From Monodelphis domestica (taxonomy: Eukaryota; Chordata; Mammalia; Didelphimorphia; Didelphidae), in the NCBI RefSeq assembly GCF_027887165.1, contig NC_077230.1, positions 29,808,351 to 29,872,350 of the forward strand: a DNA stretch of 64,000 nt. The letters are read 5' to 3'. Every line of letters begins with the position of its first letter. Positions within the stretch are counted from its first letter, which is position 1. A program made the translations under genes and the position numbers. Under the pieces are notes generated by a model. The model was not told the origin of the DNA. It did no database searches and worked only from the letters and a program-made list of their open reading frames with translations. Positions 46,819-56,913 of the stretch are shown here, one piece after another.

Positions 46819-47087
46819 CCCTTGTAAGCATGCTACCTATGTCCAGGTAGTATGCCTCACCCATGTCCCCTTGCCTACCCCAGCCTTGTGAGTTTGCTAC
46901 TTATGCCAAGGTAGCCCACCCCACTACTCTGAGGACACTGTCTAAGACCCAGACAGGGTCCTTCACTGTATGCACCTCCCTATGCCTCTGAAAAAAAAGC
47001 CACCTAAACTCTGTCAACATCAAGCTTCTTGTCTGCTCATTAGAGTGTTTTTGGGGGATGAGCTCCCCCCTCAATTTCATTCCACAC
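46250..47087 (+). mobile_element. LTR-like fossil with a large CT expansion
   Basis: The right part behaves like an LTR: AATAAA at 46678-46683, and a 3' border reading GGGGGATGAGCTCCCCCC... ending TTCCACA near 47087. Upstream, ATAAATCTTTGGACAG (46511) and GTAAATCCTTGGACAG (46586) repeat 75 bp apart, like duplicated U3 elements. A (CT)n tract at 46733-46816 lies inside. The 5' border and target duplication were not found, so extent and family are uncertain. It is a non-coding relic. Confidence 0.45.
46733..46816. repeat. (CT)n microsatellite
   Basis: 42 uninterrupted CT dinucleotides inside the LTR-like sequence. Confidence 0.97.
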
Positions 47088-47614
47088 ATTATCCAGAGCT
47101 CTTTTTTCCCCTACATATGGTTTCTTCTATTGGGAGATACCTTAAAAAAACCAGATAACATAAATTAAATTATTTTTTATTAATCCTCAAAGTAAATTGT
47201 AATGAAGTGACCTCTCAAAGGGTCCTTCAAGATCACAATCAATCCAAAGTTCACTTGAATTGATAGAAAAATAAAACAATTTTCCTTAAACTTAGAGAAG
47301 CCTAAATTGTATGTCAGAAATGAATTCTTATACATATTTTTTGAAAAAAATGCTCAGACGTTTCACTGTAATCTTTGGGGGAAGGGGGAAGAGGGAAGAA
47401 ATAAGTTGAATACTGATCAGTCAATAAATACTCAGTGCTTTGTTTATTGACAATATACAAATACAAAAATTATTGGCAGAGTGTATAAAGATTGTAAAGA
47501 ATGTTCCTTACAAAAGTCAATGTGTAGAAGACAAGTAGAGTTGAAAGTTCCCCTGGTTTGAGTGAGAGTTGTTGCTTTTCAGTCATTTCAGTTGCTATAT
47601 TCAAATATTTGCTT
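47088..47614. other. Unassigned sequence, no gene seen
   Basis: No recognisable element; AT-rich. Confidence 0.45.
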
Positions 47615-47745
47615 TGCTACTTACTGGTTTGAGGAGGAAGTCATTTAATTTTTCTGAGCCTTCCTCATGTATAAATGAAAGGATTGATCTTGACATTTAC
47701 TGTCCCATTCAGCTGCAAATCTAGAATACCATTAAAGCAAATATT
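47615..47745 (+). repeat. MIR fragment
   Basis: GGAAGTCATTTAATTTTTCT, GAGCCTTCCTCATGTATAA and CAGCTGCAAATCTAGAATAC appear in MIR order. Confidence 0.55.
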
Positions 47746-47878
47746 ATAATTCCAATTTTACCATTGAGAAAAATTAGTTTTAGACAATTGTCTGGCTTTC
47801 TTAAAGAGAACTAAAATTTTGAACCCACTGACACTATTTCAAGCACTGTTAACTCTACAGTGCACTACCTTTGAGTAT
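47746..47878 (-). repeat. MIR fragment, antisense
   Basis: TTTTACCATTGAGAAAAATT, TTTGAACCCACTGACACTAT and CTCTACAGTGCACTACC match reversed MIR features, weakly. Confidence 0.4.
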
Positions 47879-49322
47879 TATAGATATATTAAAAGTGTTC
47901 AAAGTGAATGTATATAATATATATAATTATACATACATTTATATATTATAATGTATAAATTATATATATAACACCTATATATAATATAACATATTTATAT
48001 ATTCATTCAAATTGATTTTAGGAGTGGTTTTGGATTTTTGTTTCCCACTCCTTTCTATTTTCAGAGTTCCCAAGGACTTTTTTTTTATTAACTTGATAAA
48101 GTAACTTGGGAAAAGAAGCAAAAAGCAGAGCCATTGGTTAAAACTCAAAATGAAAAAGAAATCCTCAAAATCCTCCCTGTTAATGTGAATGCCATTATAT
48201 TTAGGAATGAGATAGAGATCATAAGACAGAAAAGTCTGATCTCACCTGTTTTCAATGCCTGAGGTTTATCCAAGTCCAATTTAAGACTTTTTTGAAGAAA
48301 GAGAAACAATGCTGCCTGGGACACTGAGAAAAATCGATGATACCATCTAACTACATGGAGAGCTGAATTCTTTTCCTTCCATACCACAGCTTGTCTGACC
48401 TGACCTCTCCACTTCACTACCCTGTCCACCTACCACCAACAGCAAAGCTTTTCTGAAAAAAAAGTAAGGCAGATACTAAGATCCTGGAAGCCAAAGTATC
48501 CATAAGAGCTGTTTGATGATGACAGTTTCGATGCAAGATAAATGGAAATGATAACTGGGGGAAATGGTAGACACTTAAGGGATTTTCCCAAAAGAATGGA
48601 AACCATTCAAGTAGCAAGGGAAATAATATGAATTCCCAGCAGCAAGCATGCAACTATACTTATGGATCAGCTCTCCAGGCATGCAGAATTGCCTTTGTGC
48701 AAACACTTCCTACAGTTATTAACTGTAATGCCAAACAGCATCTCTAACTACTGCTGCAATGTGTGCATTTTTCTGCTCTTAGCAATTTTAGAAGCCAAGA
48801 TATTCTGAGAGAATGAATTCATAGACATCGTAGAGGGTGATAGAAAACCTGGTCAACAAAAAAGTCATACCGAGTCTTCGTTTGAACTTAATCATCAAAA
48901 CAAAAAACAAAACAACAACAACAAATCAGGACAGCAAGATTTGCACATGCATATGTTTGCTTTGCCAATTGATATGACTTGTAAGTAGGAGTGATTACAT
49001 GTGTTATCATGCTATCAACTGATTGGTAAAGGTTACTTTTAAAAAAGTTTCATTCTAAAACTATGTTGGCTATGAAGATTAACTCAAAACTGTAGGGTAA
49101 TTGTGAAAAATAAAAGATTACAAGACAGAAAAAAATCTGGACTTGCAAAATGTTTGAGTAGGACACAATGAAATTGTAATTAACCCAAGGGGGAAAATAA
49201 TATCCAAAAGTTTTAGATTATTAAATAAAAAGAACCAATGGACTCTTTATAAAAGATGTTTCTCACTTCATCAGTGTAAAAGTTTTGATGTGAGGCATAT
49301 TTCCTTTCTAAAATAGAAAATT
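47879..49322. other. TA-rich patch then apparently unique sequence, no gene seen
   Basis: 47895-48005 is a degenerate TATA-rich patch. 48100-48850 is less AT-rich, has no recognisable repeat and may be unique DNA. I see no exon. Confidence 0.45.
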
Positions 49323-49329
49323 GGAGAGA

Positions 49330-49399
<70 letters not shown>

Positions 49400-49449
49400 A
49401 GGAGGCAAAGAGAAAGAGAGAGAGACACACAGAGACAGAGACAGAGAGA
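49323..49449. repeat. (GA)n microsatellite
   Basis: About 125 bp of GA dinucleotides with scattered A, C and AA interruptions, ending in ACAGAGACAGAGACAGAGAG. Confidence 0.95.
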
Positions 49450-49641
49450 ATTTATAATGTCTATGATTTCATTTTTGTGACACAATATCCTGCATCTTTA
49501 TGGCTTTTCACTTTTATCAATAAATCCTTCACACATGAGATGAGGGTTAGTGACCTCACTTGAATTGGCATATGCAGTAGCTTTTTGTGTGGTTTGACTA
49601 ATGTTTTACACAAAAATTTCTCATGATATCCTTTTCTTTGC

Positions 49642-49720
49642 GAGGCACAGTGGCATAGTGGATGGAGGCCACTCTTTCAGTCAGGCACGCCTAGTTAATG
49701 ATTTTGATGTTTAATTCTGG
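49642..49720 (+). repeat. SINE 5' head fragment
   Basis: GGCACAGTGGCATAGTGGAT with CTTTCAGTCAGGCACGCC resembles the tRNA-like head of the marsupial SINEs seen elsewhere here. The body is missing. Confidence 0.4.
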
Positions 49721-50760
49721 ACAACCCTAGCAAATTCTACAGGGTCATACATATTAGGAGACATTGTACCTATCTTCAATTAAATATGTGTAAAGGAGTA
49801 TAAGATGATGTACTAAATTATATTGACAGCTCAGACTGATCTTTTCAAGAGAAAACAACCTCTTGCTACTAACATACAATTTACAAGATAATAAAATTAT
49901 AAAAGCATTTTGAATTTGACTTGATGGTAGCATTTTCACTATTCATTACAGGAAAACTATGATTTTTAGATTAAAATAATGATGATGTTAAGGAGGAGGC
50001 AATTAATGATAATTTAATGAAGATTATGATGGATTTTAGGATGATAAAAATAATAAACAATAATATTATCATAATAGTTCCTGGCCTTCTATGTCAGCAT
50101 TTGAGAGTTATATCAACATATTTGAAGTCTAAAATTTTATTTTTAATTGTCAAATTAGTTTCCCCCATGTGGAAATGAATGCTATACCTTTCATGTTCAT
50201 GCTTACACAAACAAAAAAAAATCTTATAAATATGCTCATGTGACTACTGAAATTAAAATTTATATATATTCAGTTCATAGCCCTATTGCATTCTAAAGAT
50301 AATCTTGCTTGACAATTAGAAAATATTAATTATAAAACATATAGAAAATGTCTGTGAAGATCCCAGAAAAGAGTGCTACCATTGCATTTCAACTTCAGTT
50401 TTGATGGAGTCTATTACTTTGAACTTCCCATAAAACTGACTCATAGATAGATAACCTTACTTGGGTTTTAAAATTTTATTTACAGTTCAATGATCATCCT
50501 AATAAGCCTTTTTCTTATATAGTACAGATATTTTAGGATTCCATAAATTGAGGAGAGAGAGATGAGCTTCATAAAGACAGACACATTATCAGCACAAAGA
50601 AATAACAAGTTTTTTCCCCTACACACTTGATTTTCCTTGACTAATAGAATGTAGGAAATAGAAAAAATATAAAAATCAAACAGTTTGATAGGTACTGACA
50701 TAAATATTTATTTAACAAATATTTAATTATCTACTTTAGACAAGCTGACAGTTGGTCATG
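49721..50760. other. Unassigned AT-rich sequence, no gene seen
   Basis: No convincing element or exon. Confidence 0.5.
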
Positions 50761-50761
50761 T

Positions 50762-50945
50762 TGGTTAGAAAGCTGGCATTGAAGGCAAGATGGCTTAGGT
50801 TAGAATACCTCCTATGACAGATACATATTGCCTTTGGGTCCTGTGTGTAAATCACTTTATCTTCCAGTATCTTAAGGCAACTCTAAGACAATCTATGCAG
50901 AGCAGTCACTGTTCCGTATTGACAGGAAGTTTCTTCAACAGATAC
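50762..50945 (+). repeat. tRNA-derived marsupial SINE
   Basis: GTTAGAAAGCTGGCATTGAA, then GTGTGTAAATCACTTTATCT, AAGGCAACTCTAAGACAAT and GACAGGAAGTTTCTTCA follow the order of a common marsupial SINE with a third type of tail. Diverged. Confidence 0.6.
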
Positions 50946-51034
50946 CCCCAACACAGATTAAATCAAAATTGGACAAACTACTCAAGTCAATATTCTTTAA
51001 GGGCATCACAATGGAATACGTGGCCAAGATCCAG

Positions 51035-51290
51035 TGACAAGCACTGACTATGCTCTTTATGCTCTTGCTCAGCACCAGGCACTGTCCTGAGTCCTGATGA
51101 TAAAAAGATAAAGTCAAAACCCTTCCTGCCTGCTACATGCTTACAACACACACAGACACACACACACACACACACACACAAGATATGTAAAAAATAGAGA
51201 GAAGGTAAACTTGGAGGGGAAAATAGTAACTTGAGGAGACCAGAAAACAGGTTTGGACTTTTCAAATGAAGAGCTTTAAATGAAAGATCA
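51035..51290 (+). repeat. Old interspersed repeat, same family as 20.4 kb
   Basis: CAGCACCAGGCACTGTCCTG, TGATGATAAAAAGATAAAG and CCCTTCCTGCCTGCTACATG, then AACTTGAGGAGACCAGAAAA, resemble the repeat at 20385-20895. An AC microsatellite sits in the middle. Confidence 0.4.
51145..51180. repeat. (CA)n microsatellite
   Basis: ACACACAGACAC followed by a pure CA run. Confidence 0.95.
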
Positions 51291-51954
51291 GTTTATACAT
51301 GATAAATATGACCATTTAGCCATAAAATAAAGCTCAAATTACTTTTAGTATCTCCAGTTTAAAATATCAAGGGATCCTGTGATAAAAGCTAGGAAGCTTT
51401 CCTAGGGAGTGTGTGTGTCTGTGCACATATTCAAAAACTCATACCTTGAAAGCCAAACTTCACTTACATAGTAAATTCACTTATAAGGGACCTTTTACTC
51501 CCTGATGGAGAAATCAGATAATATTGTAAATAATTTCAATCACATAGATGCCTTGAGTTTAGCATAACACATTGCACTAAATGATGTTTGCCTAGCTCAG
51601 ATTGATATTTTCAAAAGGAAAATTGATTCTGTCTAGTTCCATGTTGAGTGAAGAAGCCCTGGTCTCTCTCTTGCTTATCAAACAATTTTGAAATGAGCAA
51701 GCAGGTCGTCTACTGAGTGAGGTTTTGGCATCACACTCTAATACCGTACTAATAAATTCATGTTGCTAGGGAGCCAGGCTTATGAACCTTCAGAAAGACT
51801 TGCAAGATATGTCAGCAGTGGGTTATTAAGTATAAAGAAAAGAGATTATGCTATCACTAATAACTAATATACTTTAATCTTCTATCATAAAGCCGCTAGT
51901 AATTCTTTGGAAGAAATTGGGGAATCTAGCTTATTATGATCATTTAAAATGAGG
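51291..51954. other. Unassigned sequence, no gene seen
   Basis: Nothing recognisable. Confidence 0.45.
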
Positions 51955-52035
51955 TCTTGAATTACTATAGGTACTGATCTGCCTACCATAGCTGGCACAT
52001 AGTAGCTCTTCATAAATATTATTGACTGATTTTAC
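51955..52035 (+). repeat. MIR/L2-type 3' tail
   Basis: CCATAGCTGGCACATAGTAG followed by CTCTTCATAAATATTATTGA is the shared MIR/L2 tail. Confidence 0.55.
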
Positions 52036-52164
52036 ATTAATAATCATCTAACTCTAATAATCATATCACATTTTAGCAGGACATCCATCTTAGGATGTTA
52101 TGTGCACTTGTTATATGTGACATTTTAAGATAATCTGAGTTAGATTGAAAAAAACAACAACAAA

Positions 52165-52346
52165 TGAACAATGCCTTCCAGATGGAATGCCCTTTACCTC
52201 CATATCCATTCAATGTCAGAATAAGAATCATTTTAAGAATGAACTAAAATGACTTCTACAGGAAAATTTCCATAGTCTTTTCAAGAGACAAAGATCTCTC
52301 CTTCCCCTGATCTCATAGGGTTCCACTGAACCACCCAGCTGTCCCT
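52165..52346. repeat. L2-like piece and reversed SINE head
   Basis: CTTCCAGATGGAATGCCC and CTTCTACAGGAAAATTTCC (52165-52270) look like L2. CACTGAACCACCCAGCTGTC (52323-52342) is a reversed SINE head. Both are short and old. Confidence 0.4.
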
Positions 52347-52560
52347 ATAATAACTCACTGATAATTAATATGGTAGCTCACATCCTTGAGATTATGACTT
52401 AAGTACTATCCTAGGAATACATTCTTAATCTGGTTACATACCAAGACTTTTACCTGGGACTAGATTCTTACTACAAATTATACATTTTTAAGGTATCAGA
52501 TGAATAGAATTCTTAAGTAAATGAAATGAGAAGCTTCTGAATTAAATTTCCTTCTTGCAT
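52347..52560 (+). repeat. Unnamed repeat, copy 1
   Basis: It aligns with 60815-61030 in the same orientation: ATTAATATGGTAGCTCACAT / ATTAATATGGCAAGACCC, CATTCTTAATCTGGTTACAT / TTTTCTTAATCTGGTTACAT, TTTTACCTGGGACTAGATTC / TTTTACCTGAGACTTTATTT and GAATTCTTAAGTAAATG / GAATTCTTAAGCTAATA. The family is unknown to me; it could be the inside of an LTR element. Confidence 0.65.
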
Positions 52561-54611
52561 CACCCCATTCCCCCCTTCACTCCTTCTAATATTATTGAGG
52601 GTTGGTTCAATACAGACTAAGAATAGCACAGATTTCTATAGAGGGCATCCCTCTAAAGGCAACACATGGACCAGAGGAGACATTCCTCTACTGAAGTGCA
52701 CAGATGGCAAGATGGGGAAGGAGTGGAAAGGAAAGAGATAACCAAACACTGGCACAGAAGTTTCAGAAACCATTGGTAATGGATGCTGATTGTTCAACAG
52801 TTGTGGATCTGAGGTTATGGCAATGTTCTCTTTTTGAGGATTGTCCCCAGGAAAGTGTCCTTTGTAGTGGCTGCAGAAAGCTGTCCTTTGCAGATGGGCA
52901 ACATGGGGTGATTGAATGTTGGCTCCATGCAGGAATAAGGACCACTGGTGATGATAGTCCAGAGTTACAGGAGTAGCCTAGAAAGGAAATTCTGAGACAG
53001 TACATATCTAGATAGTTCTTCAGGTGATATGGTTGTTATATCTAACCAAATCACAGTTTCTGGAATAGTTGGTGTGGTAAGCAGGGTCAAAGTCAGAGTC
53101 AAATATTCACATATAGACTTGGTAGTTTTTCTTGGTAGTTAAAGCCATACAGATGGTATGCTGTAATTTCAAGGGAATAGAATCAACTTCTCTTGTGTGA
53201 GCTGAACGATGAATGATATTGAGGGCTTTGGGCATGGCTGGTTTGATAGGAAATGTCTCCTGTCCCTGCTTGTGGTGTGAAGAGACTAGAAGGATCTGCT
53301 TCCTCATACCCAGAGTTTTATGGCTAAGTAGGTTCTTGTGGAAAGGATACTTCCAAATATGACACTTGTAAAAGAAAGGTTTAGGGTTAGGGTTAGAAGG
53401 AAGAAATGAGCTACAAATAAGTTCCTTGCTTAATCTTGGGCAGAGACTATAAAGAGAGATGGGAATGATAAAGTGAATCAGTATGTCTCAAAATTGAATT
53501 AGATTAAAAACTGAGTCAGAATGGAGAAGTGAAGTAAAAGTAATTTTAAAGGAATTAAATGAAAAGAAATGAGAGATCTAAACAAAGACACAATATGAGA
53601 GACATCCTGGTTCACTAAGAAATCTAAGAATTCTAAAAGGAGGATCTGGAAGGAGTACATAAGTCAATGGTTTGAAGAAGTTCAAAGAAGACTTTCAGAA
53701 AAAAAAGGGTAAGGAAACAATTATTAATCTCTTAATTTAAAAGAGTAATTTATAAAGAGGTATATAATTAGCATTGAGATTTTGAATTTTTAGGCTAGAC
53801 TGTTCTACCAGGTTTTCCCATTCTTGGTACAAATTCTAGCACTTTAAGAAACTATATGAACTTTTTATTTGAATCTCTTAATGTGATCTGACTCATATAC
53901 AGTTTCTTTATACTATCCTTTATGGGAGTGCTAAAGTATGTGTTTGAAATAAAAAGAGTAAAAGAAGCATAATAGAGCTATAGTCAGACTTTTAGCAATA
54001 GTTTAGGTGAATTTATAACATTGCAGTATACAATATAATTCACAAGTCCCTCAAGTTCCAAAATAACAGAAAAACTTATTTCTAAATTGTATCAGGCAAC
54101 AGACTAAAAGTGAAATAAAATAGAATTTAAACAGAAATTTGAATATAGGACAAGTATTTAAAAATCTGAAGAATGGTGTGGACAATTATTATTTCCTCAA
54201 TTAAATGATGACAAGGATATCATGAGAAGTTTTCAGAGCAAAGTTTTTGTAAAAATATTTAGTTTTTAGGCAGTACTTTGAAAGAAGTAAATTGTTTCAG
54301 CTTAACATTCTAAACATTTCTTTTGAAATTTAACTCTAACAAGATTTTTAACAGGGATTCATTTTGAGCATTCCTCTGAAAACTCAAACCTTAATTCCCT
54401 TTTTTCTATGATGCAAACCATTAACGAAGTCTGACAATATCAAAATTCTTTAAGGAGTGTACCTAGTGCTATGTTGATAGATTTTGCATTTCACTTAACC
54501 TCTCATCATTAATTTATCATGTTTTATTTGATTTACCAAATCTAAGATCATTAAAGGGTATGAGGTTATTGAAACAAAAACACAACAATAGAATGTCAGA
54601 GAGAAAAAAAA
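52561..54611. other. Unassigned sequence with one unrecognised short open frame
   Basis: The plus frame 52704-52976 (90 codons, cysteine-containing, SLFEDCPQESVLCSGCRK) has no domain I recognise and no splice context, so I do not call a gene. A short telomere-like GGTTTAGGGTTAGGGTTAG is at 53378-53396. The rest is AT-rich. Confidence 0.4.
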
Positions 54612-55122
54612 TGTTCTCTTTTCTGTAATTTCTAACAACAGGAAAGCAAATAAGAGAAACAAAGTCTCCAAGTCAAAAAGAAATGGGTTTATTGACAGAG
54701 GGCTGGTCTCACAAAAAAGCTGACTTCTGGTCAAGACAAAAGACCCAGAGTCCTGTAAGAGGCCTTCTTTTATACTGAAAGAATATCATAACTTATATAC
54801 CAAGTTAAAAATAAGTCAGAACAACAGTAAAACTGGCTTAAAATAGAGGGATGCAGAAGCAATGTTCTTTGGTTGAGGCAGTCAGGAAATAGTTCTCATT
54901 GATAGAAGAAGTCATTTAATAGACAAGGAGGAATGGGGGGGGGTGTCTCGAACCTTACTTTCTAAGCCTCATGATGTAATTGATGATGCACATTAAGGTG
55001 TATACAAGAGTTAAGGGGAGGTGCTAGGCCTTGAACCTTTATGCTAATGAAGTCCAAGTCACTAGTTCAAGGCCATAATTGCTGAGGGTGTATTGAGGCT
55101 AGAACTAAGGTCTATGCCAACA
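54612..55122 (-). mobile_element. Antisense solo LTR-like fossil
   Basis: Read on the minus strand it has a TATA box (AGTATAAAAGAAGGCC, at 54768-54778 on the plus strand), then GGACTCTGGGTCTTTTGTC, AATAAA (complement of 54688-54693) and a U5-like pyrimidine-rich end. TGTT/AACA inverted ends put the borders near 54612 and 55122, about 511 bp. I could not confirm a target duplication. No internal region is attached. Family not assigned. Confidence 0.65.
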
Positions 55123-55920
55123 ATGGATATTAAAGCAGTTATCTATTTGATTAATGCCTTAAAACATACTAAAATAATGATAAAAACACTACTAAAATCA
55201 TAAAGAGTATTATGATATCAACTCACTTATATCAACATTATTTAACTGTCCTAGAATTACAATTATGATTACCCAAAGACTATTGCTAACATTAAAATAT
55301 AAACTTCATATGAGCAGGTAGGGGATTTCTCACTCACAACCAGGTGGATTTTAGGATTTTCGTTGGAATAAATACTTTTACCAAAATTCACAGAATCAAG
55401 TAATATCAATAACCCTGTAAAGTCTGATGGAAAAACCATTTTGTAAATACTGAATTATTTTTTCAATATGCAGAACCTGAAAGTTTTCTATGTTTCATAT
55501 TCCAAACATTACAAGCCCAATTCAGAATTGAGATTTATAACTTTCAAAGCAGTTCAATCCAACTAATTAAGAGTTATTAATTTTTTAAATATACATTCAT
55601 TATTTGGAAATAGAAATACTTTAGAAATTTTCAATAAAGAAATCAAAGTACTCAGTCATATATTTAACTATTGATTACTTCAATATCTGTCTTTTGTATC
55701 ACTTTCATTTCAATGCAACCAGCATTGATGATGGGAGAGAGAGAATATAATACTTCAAAATTTTAAAACAATAATTGTTTTGTTATTCACAATTTCTTCT
55801 CTAACCACCCTCCCCAATAGACCAGACTGAGGGTAGAAACATGAGCTAAGGTAAAGCTTGAGATCATCTGCTAATATAAATGGATATATATTAAATTTAT
55901 GGTTGGACTAAATATATTGA
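55123..55920. other. Unassigned AT-rich sequence, no gene seen
   Basis: No recognisable element. Confidence 0.45.
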
Positions 55921-56015
55921 ATTGGTTGCCAGGGATTTAATTACTAAATCCCAAAAATGAATTATTAAAGTCAAAGTGGAGTTTATGGTAGTTTATTTTA
56001 AAATAGAGGGAAGAT

Positions 56016-56168
<153 letters not shown>

Positions 56169-56368
56169 CAGTTTCGCTTCAGTTTCCTCTGAGTCAGGTA
56201 GGAATTCAAAGGCCCCTACTAGGGAAAAGGAGTCTCAAAATGATGAGCCTTTAATGCTTCCAGAAAGGCCAAGGAAAGGAAATCAGCCTTTACACTCACC
56301 ACATGTCAGTTTAATCAGCACATTCTTTATCAGCTTCAACTCCAGTAGAACTGCTTCTTACAGGAGGT

Positions 56369-56442
56369 TCCACTCCAAGTGTGAGTCTTCACTTCAAGTG
56401 TGTCTCTTCACTCCAAGTGTGTCTCTTCACTCCAAGTGTCTG
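56369..56442. repeat. 19 bp minisatellite, four units
   Basis: Four tandem units based on TCTTCACTCCAAGTGTGTC with one to three changes each, inside the antisense LTR-like sequence. Confidence 0.9.
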
Positions 56443-56913
56443 TGTGTATGTCCCTGTTTCCACTTTTAAAGACCTTCTTTTGTGTCACTTCCCCTAAAAT
56501 TTTAAGTCTACCAATCACAGCCAACACTCCACTCCAGGACTGCCCACACTTTCACACGTGGGTTACAGACCTCCCACTCAATGTATGAAATGGGTGTTTA
56601 TACCTTTTTGTGGTTAAAATTCAAAATGAGTAGATCTCCATACTCAACTTTTAAGTACTGTGCTTACAATTTTGGGGATTAAAATCTAAAATTATACAGG
56701 GGATTACAATTTAATCTTCACAATCAAGGAAGTGCTAAGTACCTTCATTTTTACAGTCAGGGGAGAGCCAAATCCAATCTTCACATATAGATAGTACAAA
56801 TCAACAGATTGGAAATGAAAACACCATAGTAATGTATCCCCCCTTATTTTTTGCAAGGGCAAAAAGTAAATTCTAAGTCCCTAATTCTGATGTTTCCCTA
56901 AGTAAGGCTAATC

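Noticed and set aside
49321-49563. Open frame made of Arg-Glu repeats
   Set aside because: It is the translation of a GA microsatellite.
52704-52976. 90-codon frame with several cysteines
   Set aside because: No recognisable domain, no repeated cysteine spacing and no splice context; about the length expected by chance in 64 kb.
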